Source of the DNA: Pseudomonadota bacterium
Lineage (GTDB): Bacteria > Pseudomonadota > Gammaproteobacteria > JAKAQQ01
DNA: 34,256 nucleotides
NCBI GenBank assembly: GCA_021785265.1
Contig: JAJYFY010000008.1
Location: 1-34,256 of the forward strand
Direction: 5' to 3'
Shown in pieces: positions 9,153 to 17,915 of this stretch. The position numbers and the translations under genes are program-made. Under the pieces are notes generated by a model. It did not search any database. It was not told the origin of the DNA and worked only from the letters and a program-made list of their open reading frames with translations. Numbering within the stretch: the stretch's first letter is position 1; the number at the start of each line of letters is the position of its first letter.

Positions 9153-9218
9153 GATCTTGCCGCCACTCCGGACAGATTCCATGCGCATGCTGTTGCTACC
9201 TCAGGCTGGATGACCATC

Positions 9219-9234
9219 GCCCGGGGTTCCGGGC
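9219..9234. repeat. Short hairpin upstream of the YfaZ-like gene
   Basis: GCCCGG and CCGGGC form a perfect 6-bp inverted repeat around a GGTT loop. On the minus strand it lies just before the two candidate starts of the YfaZ-like gene and has no T-run after it, so it is more likely a leader hairpin than a terminator. It may be incidental. Confidence 0.3.
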
Positions 9235-9293
9235 CCCATTATTAAAACACGATCGGACACCGTCCGGATTGGCGGGCCGTTCCCGGTGAAGGC

Positions 9294-10379
9294 TCAGGAG
9301 GCCGGATGGGACGTGCCGATCATGACCAGTCGGGTGAGTGGCACCGGGGTCCTCGGTTGCAGCCCCGGCTTTTCATTCTCCATGATCATGTCGGCAATCA
9401 CGTCGGGGGCCACCAGGGTCAGATGGGCCAGGTGCCCGTTCCGGCCGAGGGTGGGCATGAGTGCCAGAATGTTACGGACGTAGGACATTCCCCGCTGCGA
9501 GTAGAGGTTGAGTCCAAGCGCGAGTCGGGCCGGATTGAGGGGGATTTTGGACTGCCGCATTTCAGCCCGCAGCCACCGGAAGCGGCGAAACGGGGGACGG
9601 GTATTGATGGCCTTGAGGTAATAACGGACGGAACTGGCCAGGGAGGAGAAGGCGCGGACGTAGTGTGTCGGGTTTTGACCGAGGGCCCGCGGTACCATCC
9701 CCACAAAGGGGTTCGACGTCCAGATTCCGAAAAGGTCATTGCCTTGCACGGCGAAGCGTGAGGTTCCCCATCCGCTCTCCATCGCTGCCTGGGCCAGAGC
9801 CAGGATGACCGGCACCACATCCACCCGCCGGAGCAGGCGGGCCCGCACCTTTGGATTCGCAAGCGATCCGCTAACCCCGTAGTCCACCTCGATCTCACCT
9901 TCGAGAAGGCGTTGGTCGTGGCCTTGGGGTCCCTTCCGGGGATGAATGAAGCTCTGGATCAGGAAATGGCGTTGTTCCAGGATCCGTTCATCGGCACTCA
10001 TAACGATCGGCAGGAGCGTCCTCAGGAAGGTGGTTTTCTTCTGGTGTGTCGGCAGTTCGGCCAGGCCCTCCGGCAGCTGCCGCAGGGCAATCGCCGGTAC
10101 GATCCGGCGTGGCGGCCAGTGATAGTCATAGGCTGCATACAGGGCGACGACCTGATGAATATTCTCGTTCCTGATACGGGAGAGCGCGGGTCCGGCAAAG
10201 GGGTTCTTTTGGGCTGACCTCGCGCTGGAACCGGACCAGAACACGACCAGGTGCCAAGCCACAAAGACTGGTACTGCCAGGAGGACGACCAATACCAACC
10301 GCTCGGGAAAACCGCCACTGGCCGTTTTTCCTCGTCGTCGAAACCCGGAAAACTGGGAGAGGTACCTGGGATCTTCCAC
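9294..10379 (-). CDS. Bax-like membrane-anchored peptidoglycan N-acetylglucosaminidase
   Basis: Predicted GH73-type glucosaminidase acting on peptidoglycan in the periplasm. The 361 residues have a cytoplasmic N-terminus, one membrane anchor (~27-48) and a C-terminal glucosaminidase domain with the catalytic region LALAQAAMESGWGTSRFA (Glu201) and GNDLFGIW, as in E. coli Bax. It is longer than Bax, mainly at both ends. The start is a GTG at 10379 preceded by AAGGAGG 6 bases upstream, a strong ribosome site. The role in cell-wall turnover is inferred from the family. Confidence 0.85.
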   Translation of the reverse strand: MEDPRYLSQFSGFRRRGKTASGGFPERLVLVVLLAVPVFVAWHLVVFWSGSSARSAQKNPFAGPALSRIRNENIHQVVALYAAYDYHWPPRRIVPAIALRQLPEGLAELPTHQKKTTFLRTLLPIVMSADERILEQRHFLIQSFIHPRKGPQGHDQRLLEGEIEVDYGVSGSLANPKVRARLLRRVDVVPVILALAQAAMESGWGTSRFAVQGNDLFGIWTSNPFVGMVPRALGQNPTHYVRAFSSLASSVRYYLKAINTRPPFRRFRWLRAEMRQSKIPLNPARLALGLNLYSQRGMSYVRNILALMPTLGRNGHLAHLTLVAPDVIADMIMENEKPGLQPRTPVPLTRLVMIGTSHPAS

Positions 10380-10393
10380 GGCAGGCCTCCTTT

Positions 10394-10409
10394 TAGACTA
10401 TCCAGTCTA
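10394..10409. promoter_or_regulatory. Inverted repeat and possible -10 element before the Bax-like gene
   Basis: TAGACT-ATCC-AGTCTA is a perfect 6-bp dyad that ends immediately before the AAGGAGG of the Bax-like gene. Read on the minus strand, one arm gives TGCTAGACT, which resembles an extended -10 box (TGnTAnnnT), though no good -35 is seen. It could be an operator overlapping a promoter or a leader hairpin. Confidence 0.3.
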
Positions 10410-10429
10410 GCATGAACTGGGTGTTAATG

Positions 10430-10622
10430 GGAGTTTAATATTTTCTGCTGCGATTTCAGGATTAAAGGGTGCCTGCCACCCGATTCGGAACGCACATATC
10501 AAATATCTTCACTAAATGACCGCTATTTCCTTTTAAATGTTTCTATTTTTCTCAATTCTCTGAAATTTAAGAATCAATGATTAGGGGTTTTGCTTTCCAC
10601 TGATCGAGTCTCAGGAGATGGC
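10430..10622. other. AT-rich intergenic stretch between pstB and the Bax-like gene
   Basis: No gene is visible. Base composition drops sharply compared with the flanking genes, with long A/T runs around 10500-10590. A weak hairpin (GGGTG 10467-10471 with CACCC 10477-10481, followed by TTTAAT on the minus strand) could end pstB transcription. The remainder may be promoter upstream sequence or remnant DNA. Confidence 0.5.
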
Positions 10623-11429
10623 TCAGCCATATCGGCCCGTGATGTATGCATCTGTCTTCGGGGATGACGGATTGGTGAGGAGGGTATCGATATCCTTGTA
10701 CTCGATCAGGTCCCCCATAAAAAGAAAAGCAGCAAAATCAGAGACTCTCGCAGCCTGTTGCATGTTGTGGGTCACAAGGATGATGGTGTAGTCGGCCTTG
10801 AGTTCGGTGATCAGTGCCTCGATCTTGAGACTGGAGTGGGGATCCAGGGCGGATGCCGGCTCGTCCAAAAGAAGCACCTCGGGCCGGATGGCGATGGCCC
10901 GGGCAATGCATAGACGCTGTTGTTGGCCACCGGAGAGCCGGGTCCCGCTTTCCAAAAGCTTATCCTTGACTTCCTCCCAGAGTGCCGACTTCTTGAGGGC
11001 CCACTCCACCCGGTCGTCCATGACCGTACGGGGGAGCCGTTCATAGAGGCGGACCCCAAAGGCAATATTGTCGTAGACCGACATGGGAAAGGGGGTCGGT
11101 TTCTGAAACACCATGCCGACCTTGGCCCGGAGGGCATGAACATCCTGGCTTTTACTCAGGAGATTGGTCCCATCCATGAGGATTTCCCCACTGGCCCGGT
11201 GCCCAGGATGGAGCTCGTAGATTCGGTTAAAACACCGGATCAGGGTGGTTTTTCCACATCCGGAAGGTCCGATGAAGGTGGTGACCTTCCGTTCTGCGAT
11301 ATCCAGGCTGATGTCATGGAGGGCATGGGCCTCCCCGTAGTAAAAGTTAAGATTGCGGACCCGGAACTTCGGGTTCGGAATGACAGGCCCGTCTGATTGG
11401 GCCGGTATCTTGCTAAAAACTTGATTCAT
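10623..11429 (-). CDS. pstB: Phosphate ABC transporter ATP-binding protein PstB (orphan)
   Basis: ATPase of the high-affinity phosphate importer, acting with the PstA/PstC membrane proteins at the inner membrane. The 268 residues match E. coli PstB throughout: Walker [10 protein letters not shown] (54-62), [20 protein letters not shown], signature LSGGQQQR (165-172), Walker B LLLDEP (186-191), His221 and the C-terminal YITGRYG. No pstS, pstC, pstA or phoU flanks it: the 3' side is an AT-rich gap and the 5' side is the divergent pilus operon. No ribosome site is visible, and a TAAAAT lies 5 bases before the ATG, compatible with a very short leader. Confidence 0.96.
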   Translation of the reverse strand: MNQVFSKIPAQSDGPVIPNPKFRVRNLNFYYGEAHALHDISLDIAERKVTTFIGPSGCGKTTLIRCFNRIYELHPGHRASGEILMDGTNLLSKSQDVHALRAKVGMVFQKPTPFPMSVYDNIAFGVRLYERLPRTVMDDRVEWALKKSALWEEVKDKLLESGTRLSGGQQQRLCIARAIAIRPEVLLLDEPASALDPHSSLKIEALITELKADYTIILVTHNMQQAARVSDFAAFLFMGDLIEYKDIDTLLTNPSSPKTDAYITGRYG

Positions 11430-11532
11430 TTGAGATTTTAACCAGAACCACTCGCGACGCGAAAAGCCAGCTTCGATGGTGGACGACTAAAGGGCTCGGG
11501 CACCCTTTCCCGGACGATGCTCCCTTTATGGC

Positions 11533-11562
11533 CTGACGCCGCCCGGGAGCTTCCATTATACA
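11533..11562 (+). promoter_or_regulatory. Possible sigma-70-type promoter of the minor-pilin operon
   Basis: CTGACG (11533-11538) and TATACA (11557-11562) are separated by 18 bp, giving partial matches (4/6 each) to -35 and -10 boxes. Transcription would start near 11569 and give a leader of about 130 bases before fimT. I found no good sigma-54 -24/-12 pair in this intergenic region. Confidence 0.3.
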
Positions 11563-11646
11563 AAGCCAGAACGGGTGGTTCCCGGAAGCCCCCCTTTCCC
11601 AGCGCCCCCTTCAGTTCTCCCCTGCCGTTCATCCAAGGATCGCTAC

Positions 11647-11666
11647 CACTCGCCCTCAATCGAGTG
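11647..11666. repeat. Inverted repeat upstream of the pilin operon
   Basis: CACTCG (11647-11652) and CGAGTG (11661-11666) are perfect inverted copies around an 8-base centre, 34 bases before the chosen fimT start. It could be an operator dyad or a leader hairpin. The arms are short, so chance is possible. Confidence 0.3.
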
Positions 11667-11700
11667 AATGACGGGAAAGCTTCTTTGTAAGATACCGCCC

Positions 11701-12246
11701 ATGAAGACCCAATCCTCTGGATTGACCCTGCTCGAGACGATGGTCGTGATCGGACTCGCAGCCATCCTGGCCACGATCGCGATCCCGAGTTTCGTACGCT
11801 TCATGACCGAGAACCGCATGGCCAGCGAGATGAACAGCTTCGAAACCGCCCTCATGCTGGCCCGCAGCGAGGCCATCAAGCGGGGCGAGGAAGTGACCCT
11901 GTGCACCAGCACCTCCGGCACCGGCTGCAGCACCAGCAGCAGCTGGAATGCGGGCTGGCTTATTTTCACCAATCCCCAGAACGAGTCGGATGTGCCCGAC
12001 CCCGCCGATATCATCCGTACGCACGGCAGCTTCTCCAATACGGACACCCTGGTCGGCAGCAACACCACCCTGAATCAGGTCGTGAGCTTTACCGGGCTCG
12101 GTATCCTCGTGCCGGGTGAACTCACCGGGGGGAACTTCAATCTCGAAACCCAGCCAGTTGATAACTCCCTCACCCGCTGCCTCACCATCGGCCCGGGTGG
12201 ACAACTGGCCGCCTCCGAACCGGGTCAACCATGTCCTGCCGAATGA
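11701..12246 (+). CDS. fimT: FimT/GspH-family minor pilin
   Basis: Type II pseudopilin/minor pilin processed by prepilin peptidase PilD and incorporated into or priming type IV pili. The 181 residues start with a short leader ending in Gly, then LTLLETMVVIGLAAILATIA: cleavage after Gly7, Glu at +5 of the mature protein, and a hydrophobic helix. The following GspH/FimT domain includes paired cysteines (CTSTSGTGC). The ATG at 11701 gives a normal 7-residue leader; an in-frame ATG at 11668 would lengthen it by 11 residues. First gene of the pilus operon. Confidence 0.85.
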   Translation: MKTQSSGLTLLETMVVIGLAAILATIAIPSFVRFMTENRMASEMNSFETALMLARSEAIKRGEEVTLCTSTSGTGCSTSSSWNAGWLIFTNPQNESDVPDPADIIRTHGSFSNTDTLVGSNTTLNQVVSFTGLGILVPGELTGGNFNLETQPVDNSLTRCLTIGPGGQLAASEPGQPCPAE

Positions 12247-12743
12247 GTCCCCATCCCGCAGCCACCGTCCCGTCAGGCGGCTTCAGCCTGATCGAGGCAC
12301 TGGTGGCCATGGTCGTGATCGCCGTCGGACTGCTCGGGCTTGCGGCCATGATCACGGCCGGACTCCGTGCCAACCAGGTCGCGAACCTGCAGAGCCTGGC
12401 TGCCATTGATGCCGGCAACATCGCAGCCCTCATGTCCGCCAATCCAGCAGGGGTCGCCGCCGGCAATTACGTCATGACGTCGCTTCCGACCACCCCACCG
12501 GGCAACTTGTGCCAGTCGGCCTCGACGCCCTGTTCCCCAGCCGAGGAGGCCCAGGCGGATCTCTGGGGTTTTGCCCAGAACCTGGCAAGCAACCTGCCCG
12601 CCCCCACGGCAGAGATCCAGTGTGCGGTGGCCTGTTCGAGCACCACGGATGCACCCATGGTCATCACCATCACCTGGACCAGCCAAAGTCCGGATGGCCG
12701 GGCCATGGCCACCGCCAACTACAGCACGGTCTACCAGCCATGA
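12243..12743 (+). CDS. pilV: Type IV pilus minor pilin PilV
   Basis: Minor pilin with class III signal peptide: leader MSPHPAATVPSGG, cleavage before FSLIEALVAMVVIAVGLLGLA (Glu +5 present). The 166 residues include the PilV-type segment AMITAGLRANQVANLQS and two cysteine pairs typical of minor pilins. The ATG at 12243 overlaps the fimT stop as ATGA; an upstream in-frame ATG at 12231 would add four residues. It would sit with PilW/PilX/PilY1 in the priming complex of the pilus. Confidence 0.88.
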   Translation: MSPHPAATVPSGGFSLIEALVAMVVIAVGLLGLAAMITAGLRANQVANLQSLAAIDAGNIAALMSANPAGVAAGNYVMTSLPTTPPGNLCQSASTPCSPAEEAQADLWGFAQNLASNLPAPTAEIQCAVACSSTTDAPMVITITWTSQSPDGRAMATANYSTVYQP

Positions 12744-13579
12744 ACCCTCATCACCCGGGTCAGCACCGCGGCTTCGGACTGATCGAGTTCCTGATTGCCA
12801 TGGCGCTCACCTTCTTTCTGGTGGCGGGGCTGGCTACCATTTACCTCAGTAACGAGCAGGGATCGGTCGCCCAACGGGCCGAGGCGGCGCTCGCCGACAA
12901 CATCCGCCTCGCGGTCACACTGCTCACGACCGATATCCGCCAGACCGGGTACCGCTGGACCCTGTCCGAACCCGTGAGCCAGATGTTCACGATTATCCCC
13001 GACTATGAGGCCGATCCCACGGCTTTTCTCGCGACCCCCAGCAACCCACTCATCATGGGCAACTGGGCCAATACCGGCGCCTCCCTGCCCTACGGACTGG
13101 CCGTGAGTTACCAGTCGGATGGCACGCTCAGCAACTGCCAGGGTCAGCTCGTGCCCATCGGGGCCATCGATACCGATGTCTGGAAGGTCGACAAGGCGAC
13201 CGATCAGCTCGAATGCAAGAGCCGAATCTCAACCATCGCCGGCGACGCGTTCGACAGCTACGTGCCGCTCGTCAATAACGTGGAAACCATGATGGTCCGG
13301 TTCGGCGTCGACACCCAGAATACAGGTTCGGTCTCGGCCTACGTCAGTGCACCGAATGTCGACGTCTACAGCCAGATCCTCTCGGTCCAGCTGGCGCTGG
13401 TCATGATGAGCGGCAATCCTGCGGCCCCCCAGGGCGACCTGGGCGATGTCCTGCCGACTCCAGTCAACGGGAGCTATAACCTCCTGGGCGTGACGTACAC
13501 GCCCTCCACCCCACCGGACCGCTATCTCCGCGTCGTGGTCGTCCGTGACATCGCCCTCAAGAACCTGTTGACCGACTGA
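12740..13579 (+). CDS. pilW: Type IV pilus minor pilin PilW
   Basis: Minor pilin of 279 residues. The leader MNPHHPGQHRG is followed by FGLIEFLIAMALTFFLVAGLA, with Glu at +5. A large C-terminal domain includes DIRQTGYR, the family's usual motif after the helix, and a VLLSVQLALV-like late strand (LSVQLALVMMS). The ATG at 12740 overlaps the pilV stop (ATGA); longer in-frame upstream starts lie inside pilV and would bury the prepilin signal. Works with PilV, PilX and PilY1. Confidence 0.9.
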   Translation: MNPHHPGQHRGFGLIEFLIAMALTFFLVAGLATIYLSNEQGSVAQRAEAALADNIRLAVTLLTTDIRQTGYRWTLSEPVSQMFTIIPDYEADPTAFLATPSNPLIMGNWANTGASLPYGLAVSYQSDGTLSNCQGQLVPIGAIDTDVWKVDKATDQLECKSRISTIAGDAFDSYVPLVNNVETMMVRFGVDTQNTGSVSAYVSAPNVDVYSQILSVQLALVMMSGNPAAPQGDLGDVLPTPVNGSYNLLGVTYTPSTPPDRYLRVVVVRDIALKNLLTD

Positions 13580-13584
13580 CTCCC

Positions 13585-14193
13585 ATGAACCATCCCCACC
13601 CCCCCCTCTCCTCCCGCGGTATCGCCCTGATCACCGCCCTCGTCTTTCTGGTGGTGCTCACCATTCTCGGAGTAACCCTCATGGAAGGGATCACTCTCGA
13701 GCAGCGCATGGCCCACAACCTGCGTGAAAAACAGCGGGCCATCGCCGCCGCCAATGCGGCAGTCAACGGGACCGCGAGCTGGCTATCTTCTCTATCCGTG
13801 ATTCCCCTCCCGACACCGACCCAGCCGGGAGTGGCCAGCCCGTTTTCGATCTACTCGTCCTACGACACGACGGTCTCTACCATCAATTTCGCGAGCGACA
13901 GCTTCTGGGCCTCAAGCCTGGCCCAAAGCTACCAACAAAGCTATCCCTTCGACGATGCCGCGGCGACCTCGAGCAGCGGGATCACCTTTAACGGCGGACT
14001 CCTCCAGTACGCGACGGATCCCAAAGTCTTTCTCGTCGAACTGCCGACCGAGCCTCTCCCGGGTGACAATCTGGCCGCCATGGGAGCCAACTACGGCGTC
14101 AACAGCGTTCCCCGCACCTTCCAACTGACCGCCTGGGCCACTGGCGGCACCGCCAATGCCGTGGCGGTCATCCAAGAAACCTATCGGCCCTGA
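13585..14193 (+). CDS. pilX: Type IV pilus assembly protein PilX
   Basis: Minor pilin of 202 residues with leader MNHPHPPLSSRG followed by IALITALVFLVVLTILGV. The mature position +5 is Thr rather than Glu, as in PilX/GspK-type tip pilins that cap the filament, so this is a family trait and not damage. The TLEQRMAHNLREKQRA segment is the conserved PilX_N continuation. It starts 5 bases after pilW and ends 15 bases before pilY1. Confidence 0.9.
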   Translation: MNHPHPPLSSRGIALITALVFLVVLTILGVTLMEGITLEQRMAHNLREKQRAIAAANAAVNGTASWLSSLSVIPLPTPTQPGVASPFSIYSSYDTTVSTINFASDSFWASSLAQSYQQSYPFDDAAATSSSGITFNGGLLQYATDPKVFLVELPTEPLPGDNLAAMGANYGVNSVPRTFQLTAWATGGTANAVAVIQETYRP

Positions 14194-14208
14194 TCCGGAG
14201 GTCGTCAC

Positions 14209-17200
14209 ATGTCAACCGCCCCCCATTCTTCAGGTCTCTCGCACGGGCTCATCCTCGGCATCGGGTTTTTTCTTGGAGCGGTACTGGTCACCGGGGCCCG
14301 GGCGAGCACTCCTCCCACGGTTCCGATCTCGAACGTCCCCCTGACGCTCGTCAATCCGACCCATCCCCAGGTTCTCCTGGTTCTGGCCAACTCTCAGTCC
14401 ATGGACGGCGATCTCGCGGGAGCCATCATGACCGGGTCGGGAGAGATCCCCGCCCTGACCGCTTCGAGTTCGCCCGTCGACTACAGCGTGCCGGCCGGGT
14501 TCACTCCCCCCTGCGTGGCCGCGGACAGCTCCGGGAATGCGCCCTATACCACCTTCGGAAACACCACGAATCCGGTCTGTTCGAACTCCACCGTCGAATA
14601 CGACAACTCGGCGAGCCGCCTCAACGTCGCCAAAGAGGCTCTGAACCAGGTCATCAGTTACTACGCGGCCAACTTCGACATGGGCCTCATGGATTACTCG
14701 ACCGGCGGATCCGCAACTTACACGACCTGGCTCTACATGATGAGCGAACCGGGCGGGTTCACCTTCGGGTCGAGCGAATCGAGCCCCCCAGCTGACGGCG
14801 GCAACTGGCATCCCAATCCCTGTTATCTCTCGACCCTGACCTCGTGTGCCGACATCGAAGCTCATCTCGCAAACCCCGAAGTGCTTTCCGATCCCTATAT
14901 CTCGACGCTGGCCACCTCCGACAACCCCGCGATCAACGACGTGCTCTACGCCGGCGGTTTCCCTTCCGTCTTCCTCAACTTTGACGGTCCGTACTGCAAT
15001 GGCGGGGCCAATTACTGCCCCGGGTCCCTGATTTACAGTGACTACACGCTTGCGAACTACAACAATGGAGCGATCTCAACCAACTACAACGGATCCTCGC
15101 CTGGCGGCTTTGCACTGGGGACCAATCCCACGAACGCCGGCTACGTCCCTCACAGTACGCAGGTGCTCTACGCGGAACGGGGATTCGGCTTCTACAGCAG
15201 TGCCAGCTCGAACTCGGGCAATCTCCTGGTGCCGATCGAATCCTACACGGATGCAACCGGGTGCAGCGGGCTGACCGACCTCCAGTGCTACATCAAGCAG
15301 TTCACTCCCTATCTTGCCCCGGAGACCAGCGATTCGGGCAGTACCGAAATCAAGGCGATTGCCATCCAGTCTCCGGTCGCTGGCGTGCTCGAAGGCGCCT
15401 ATCACTACTACACCGGTACCAATGCGCCGGTCTCGAACACGAACTGTGCGGCCAATCGCTACGTCGTGCTGATCACGGATGGGCTACCGACCCAGGATCT
15501 CGGAGGCGGGCTCTGGCCGCCCCTGGGATCCCGCTCAGCGGTGGGCTACGGGGAGACGGCCACTTTCAATCTCGTAGGCGGCGGCACGGTCTCCACCACA
15601 GATGCCTCCTTCGCAAGCGATGTCACGAGCGGCGAGACCACGACCCTCGCCTCGACCAATGATCAGGCGCTTACCGATACCATCACTGAACTCACCGATC
15701 TCAAAGGCGCCCAGATCAAGACCTACATCGTCGGCATGGGCGCCGGGGTCGATCCTGCGCTCAATCCGGCGGCGGCCGCGACCCTCAAGGCCATGGCGAT
15801 CGCCGGCGGCACCCAGAACTACTATCCGGGGATCAGCCCCCAGGCCGTGACCGACGACCTGCAGTCCATTTTCGGCGCCATCAACGTGAACAACGTGGCC
15901 ACGACTTCGGCCTCCGTCAACTCCACCTCGCTCAACACCTCGACCGTGGTCTATCAGGCCAAGTTCGACTCCGCAGCCCTGCCCTACGGCGACTGGACGG
16001 GTGAGCTTCAGGCTTTCCCGGTGAGTGCCAGTGGCACCGTCAATATCCAGTCGGGAGCCCTCTGGGATGCCGCCCAGGAACTGGATACCGCGCTCACGGG
16101 TACGGGCTGGAACAGCCGGTCGGTGGCCACCTGGAACCCGGCTGCGGACAGTGGCGTCGGTGCCGGTGTTCCGTTTGCCTGGACCGATCTCTCTCCACTC
16201 CAGCAGGATCAGCTCGAAACGCTCTGGAGCAGCCTCACAGCGAGTGAGCAGGCAGCATTCGGGGACAACGCGGCGACCTATGGACAGGCCGTGCTCGACT
16301 ATCTTCTCGGTGACACGGCGGAGGACGAGGCCAATGGCGGGATTTTCCGTGACCGGTCAGCGCTCCTGGGCGACATCGTGGACAGCAACCCGGTCTACGT
16401 CGGCCCCCCGGAAGGCACCTATACGGACTCCTCGTACCTCACCTTTGCCCAGGACCTGGCCAACCGGACGCCCGTCCTCTACGTCGGCGCCAACGATGGC
16501 ATGCTCCACGCCTTCTCGGCGTCAACCGGCCAGGAGCTTTTTTCCTACGTGCCGAACGGCGTCTTTGCCAATCTGGCCAATCTCACGAATCCCACCTACA
16601 ACCAGTCTCACGAGTTTTTCGTGGATGGATCCCCGTCGGCTGGCGACGTCCAGTTCAGTGACGGCAGCTGGCATACGATCGTGACCGGCGGTCTCAATGA
16701 TGGTGGCGAAAGCATTTACGCCATCAACGTGACCCACCCCACCCAACTTGAAACGGCCTCCGGGGCGGCCAGCCACGTCCTCTGGGAGTTCACCGATCCC
16801 TACCTGGGACTCACCTACAGCCAACCCCAGATCGCCCGCATCGACCTCGATGGCAATCCGACCTCGGTTGTCATCTTCGGGTCGGGCTATGACAACGCCG
16901 ATGGCAACCCCTATCTTTATGTCGTGAACGCCGAGACCGGTGCCCTGATCGACCGCCTCTCGCTCTGCTCGGATGTCCCCACCGCCTGTAATTCGAGCGA
17001 GCCCAACGGGCTCTCGACCCCGGTGGTCGTGCCGGCGGACGGCTCAAGCCTGGATAACCTGGTCTACGCGGGAGACCTCCAGGGCAACCTCTGGCGCATC
17101 GACATTTCGTCGGGTTCGCCTACGAACTGGACGGCATCCACCCTGTTCCAGGCGGGTTCCTCCACCGATCCGCAGCCGATCACGACCCAGCCAGTGGTCA

Positions 17201-17904
17201 GCCTGGCTCCGTCCGGAGCACCCGCCGGTTCCCTGCTCATCATGTTCGGAACCGGGCAGTTCCTGGGTATGCCCGATCTCACGACTACCCAAACCCAGAG
17301 CTTTTACGGGATTCTCGACCCGACCCCGGCCGGTGGAACCCCTCCCTCTAACTATCCGCCTGGTCTCAACAAGCTCGTACAGCAAACGCTCTCGGCTGCA
17401 ACCTACAGCTACACCAACAGCTCGGGCGCAACCATCACCGTGCCGATCCGCACCATCACGAACAACACGATCGACTGGACCAGTAAGGATGGCTGGTATC
17501 TTGACCTGCCCGATGCGGGCGAACGGGTCGTTACCACTCCGCACATCGAGGGCGGTGCCGTCATTTTCACGAGCTATGTGCCGGACGCGGCCAGTTCCAC
17601 GAGCTGCTCGACCGGCGGATCGAGTTTCCTCATGGTCCTGAACTTTGCCACCGGTGGCGCCTTTCCCGGCCCCCAGCTGGACCTCAACGGCGGCAATACG
17701 ATCAATGCATCGGATCAGTACGATGGCCTGAATCCGGTCGGCATCGGTCTCGGCAATGGTTTTGCGGCGGCCCCCACCATCGTCCGGACACGACCGGGGG
17801 TCATCGGCGACATCAAACTGGTCACCTTGTCCACGGACACCATCGCCTCCTGGAAGGAACGCGGGGGTAATCGTGGTAGGCTTAACTGGAAGGAAATCCG
17901 CTGA
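14209..17904 (+). CDS. pilY1: Type IV pilus tip-associated protein PilY1
   Basis: Large pilus-tip/assembly factor exported to the cell surface. The 1231 residues have an N-terminal signal sequence (to ~Ala32), a von Willebrand A-like part (~53-560; VVLITDGLPT strand near 417-426) and the C-terminal PilY1 beta-propeller (~711-1231) opening with RSALLGDIVDSNPVYVG and containing VLYVGANDGMLHAFSA. An Asp/Asn-rich loop near 1157 (DLNGGNTINASDQYD) could bind calcium. The MIDAS position that is usually DxSxS reads ANSQS (60-64), so the metal-binding Asp is replaced. A GGAGG site lies 7 bases before the ATG. Confidence 0.93.
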   Translation: MSTAPHSSGLSHGLILGIGFFLGAVLVTGARASTPPTVPISNVPLTLVNPTHPQVLLVLANSQSMDGDLAGAIMTGSGEIPALTASSSPVDYSVPAGFTPPCVAADSSGNAPYTTFGNTTNPVCSNSTVEYDNSASRLNVAKEALNQVISYYAANFDMGLMDYSTGGSATYTTWLYMMSEPGGFTFGSSESSPPADGGNWHPNPCYLSTLTSCADIEAHLANPEVLSDPYISTLATSDNPAINDVLYAGGFPSVFLNFDGPYCNGGANYCPGSLIYSDYTLANYNNGAISTNYNGSSPGGFALGTNPTNAGYVPHSTQVLYAERGFGFYSSASSNSGNLLVPIESYTDATGCSGLTDLQCYIKQFTPYLAPETSDSGSTEIKAIAIQSPVAGVLEGAYHYYTGTNAPVSNTNCAANRYVVLITDGLPTQDLGGGLWPPLGSRSAVGYGETATFNLVGGGTVSTTDASFASDVTSGETTTLASTNDQALTDTITELTDLKGAQIKTYIVGMGAGVDPALNPAAAATLKAMAIAGGTQNYYPGISPQAVTDDLQSIFGAINVNNVATTSASVNSTSLNTSTVVYQAKFDSAALPYGDWTGELQAFPVSASGTVNIQSGALWDAAQELDTALTGTGWNSRSVATWNPAADSGVGAGVPFAWTDLSPLQQDQLETLWSSLTASEQAAFGDNAATYGQAVLDYLLGDTAEDEANGGIFRDRSALLGDIVDSNPVYVGPPEGTYTDSSYLTFAQDLANRTPVLYVGANDGMLHAFSASTGQELFSYVPNGVFANLANLTNPTYNQSHEFFVDGSPSAGDVQFSDGSWHTIVTGGLNDGGESIYAINVTHPTQLETASGAASHVLWEFTDPYLGLTYSQPQIARIDLDGNPTSVVIFGSGYDNADGNPYLYVVNAETGALIDRLSLCSDVPTACNSSEPNGLSTPVVVPADGSSLDNLVYAGDLQGNLWRIDISSGSPTNWTASTLFQAGSSTDPQPITTQPVVSLAPSGAPAGSLLIMFGTGQFLGMPDLTTTQTQSFYGILDPTPAGGTPPSNYPPGLNKLVQQTLSAATYSYTNSSGATITVPIRTITNNTIDWTSKDGWYLDLPDAGERVVTTPHIEGGAVIFTSYVPDAASSTSCSTGGSSFLMVLNFATGGAFPGPQLDLNGGNTINASDQYDGLNPVGIGLGNGFAAAPTIVRTRPGVIGDIKLVTLSTDTIASWKERGGNRGRLNWKEIR

Positions 17905-17915
17905 GGTAAAGTGTC

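Noticed and set aside
9235-9293. Intrinsic terminator after the Bax-like gene (CGGAC-GGT-GTCCG then GTTTT on the minus strand)
   Set aside because: The stem is only 5 bp with a 3-base loop and the T-run is short and offset, so it is too weak to annotate.
13585-14193. Thr instead of Glu at mature +5 of PilX as a damaged pilin
   Set aside because: Lack of Glu5 is usual for PilX/GspK-type tip pilins, so it is a family feature.
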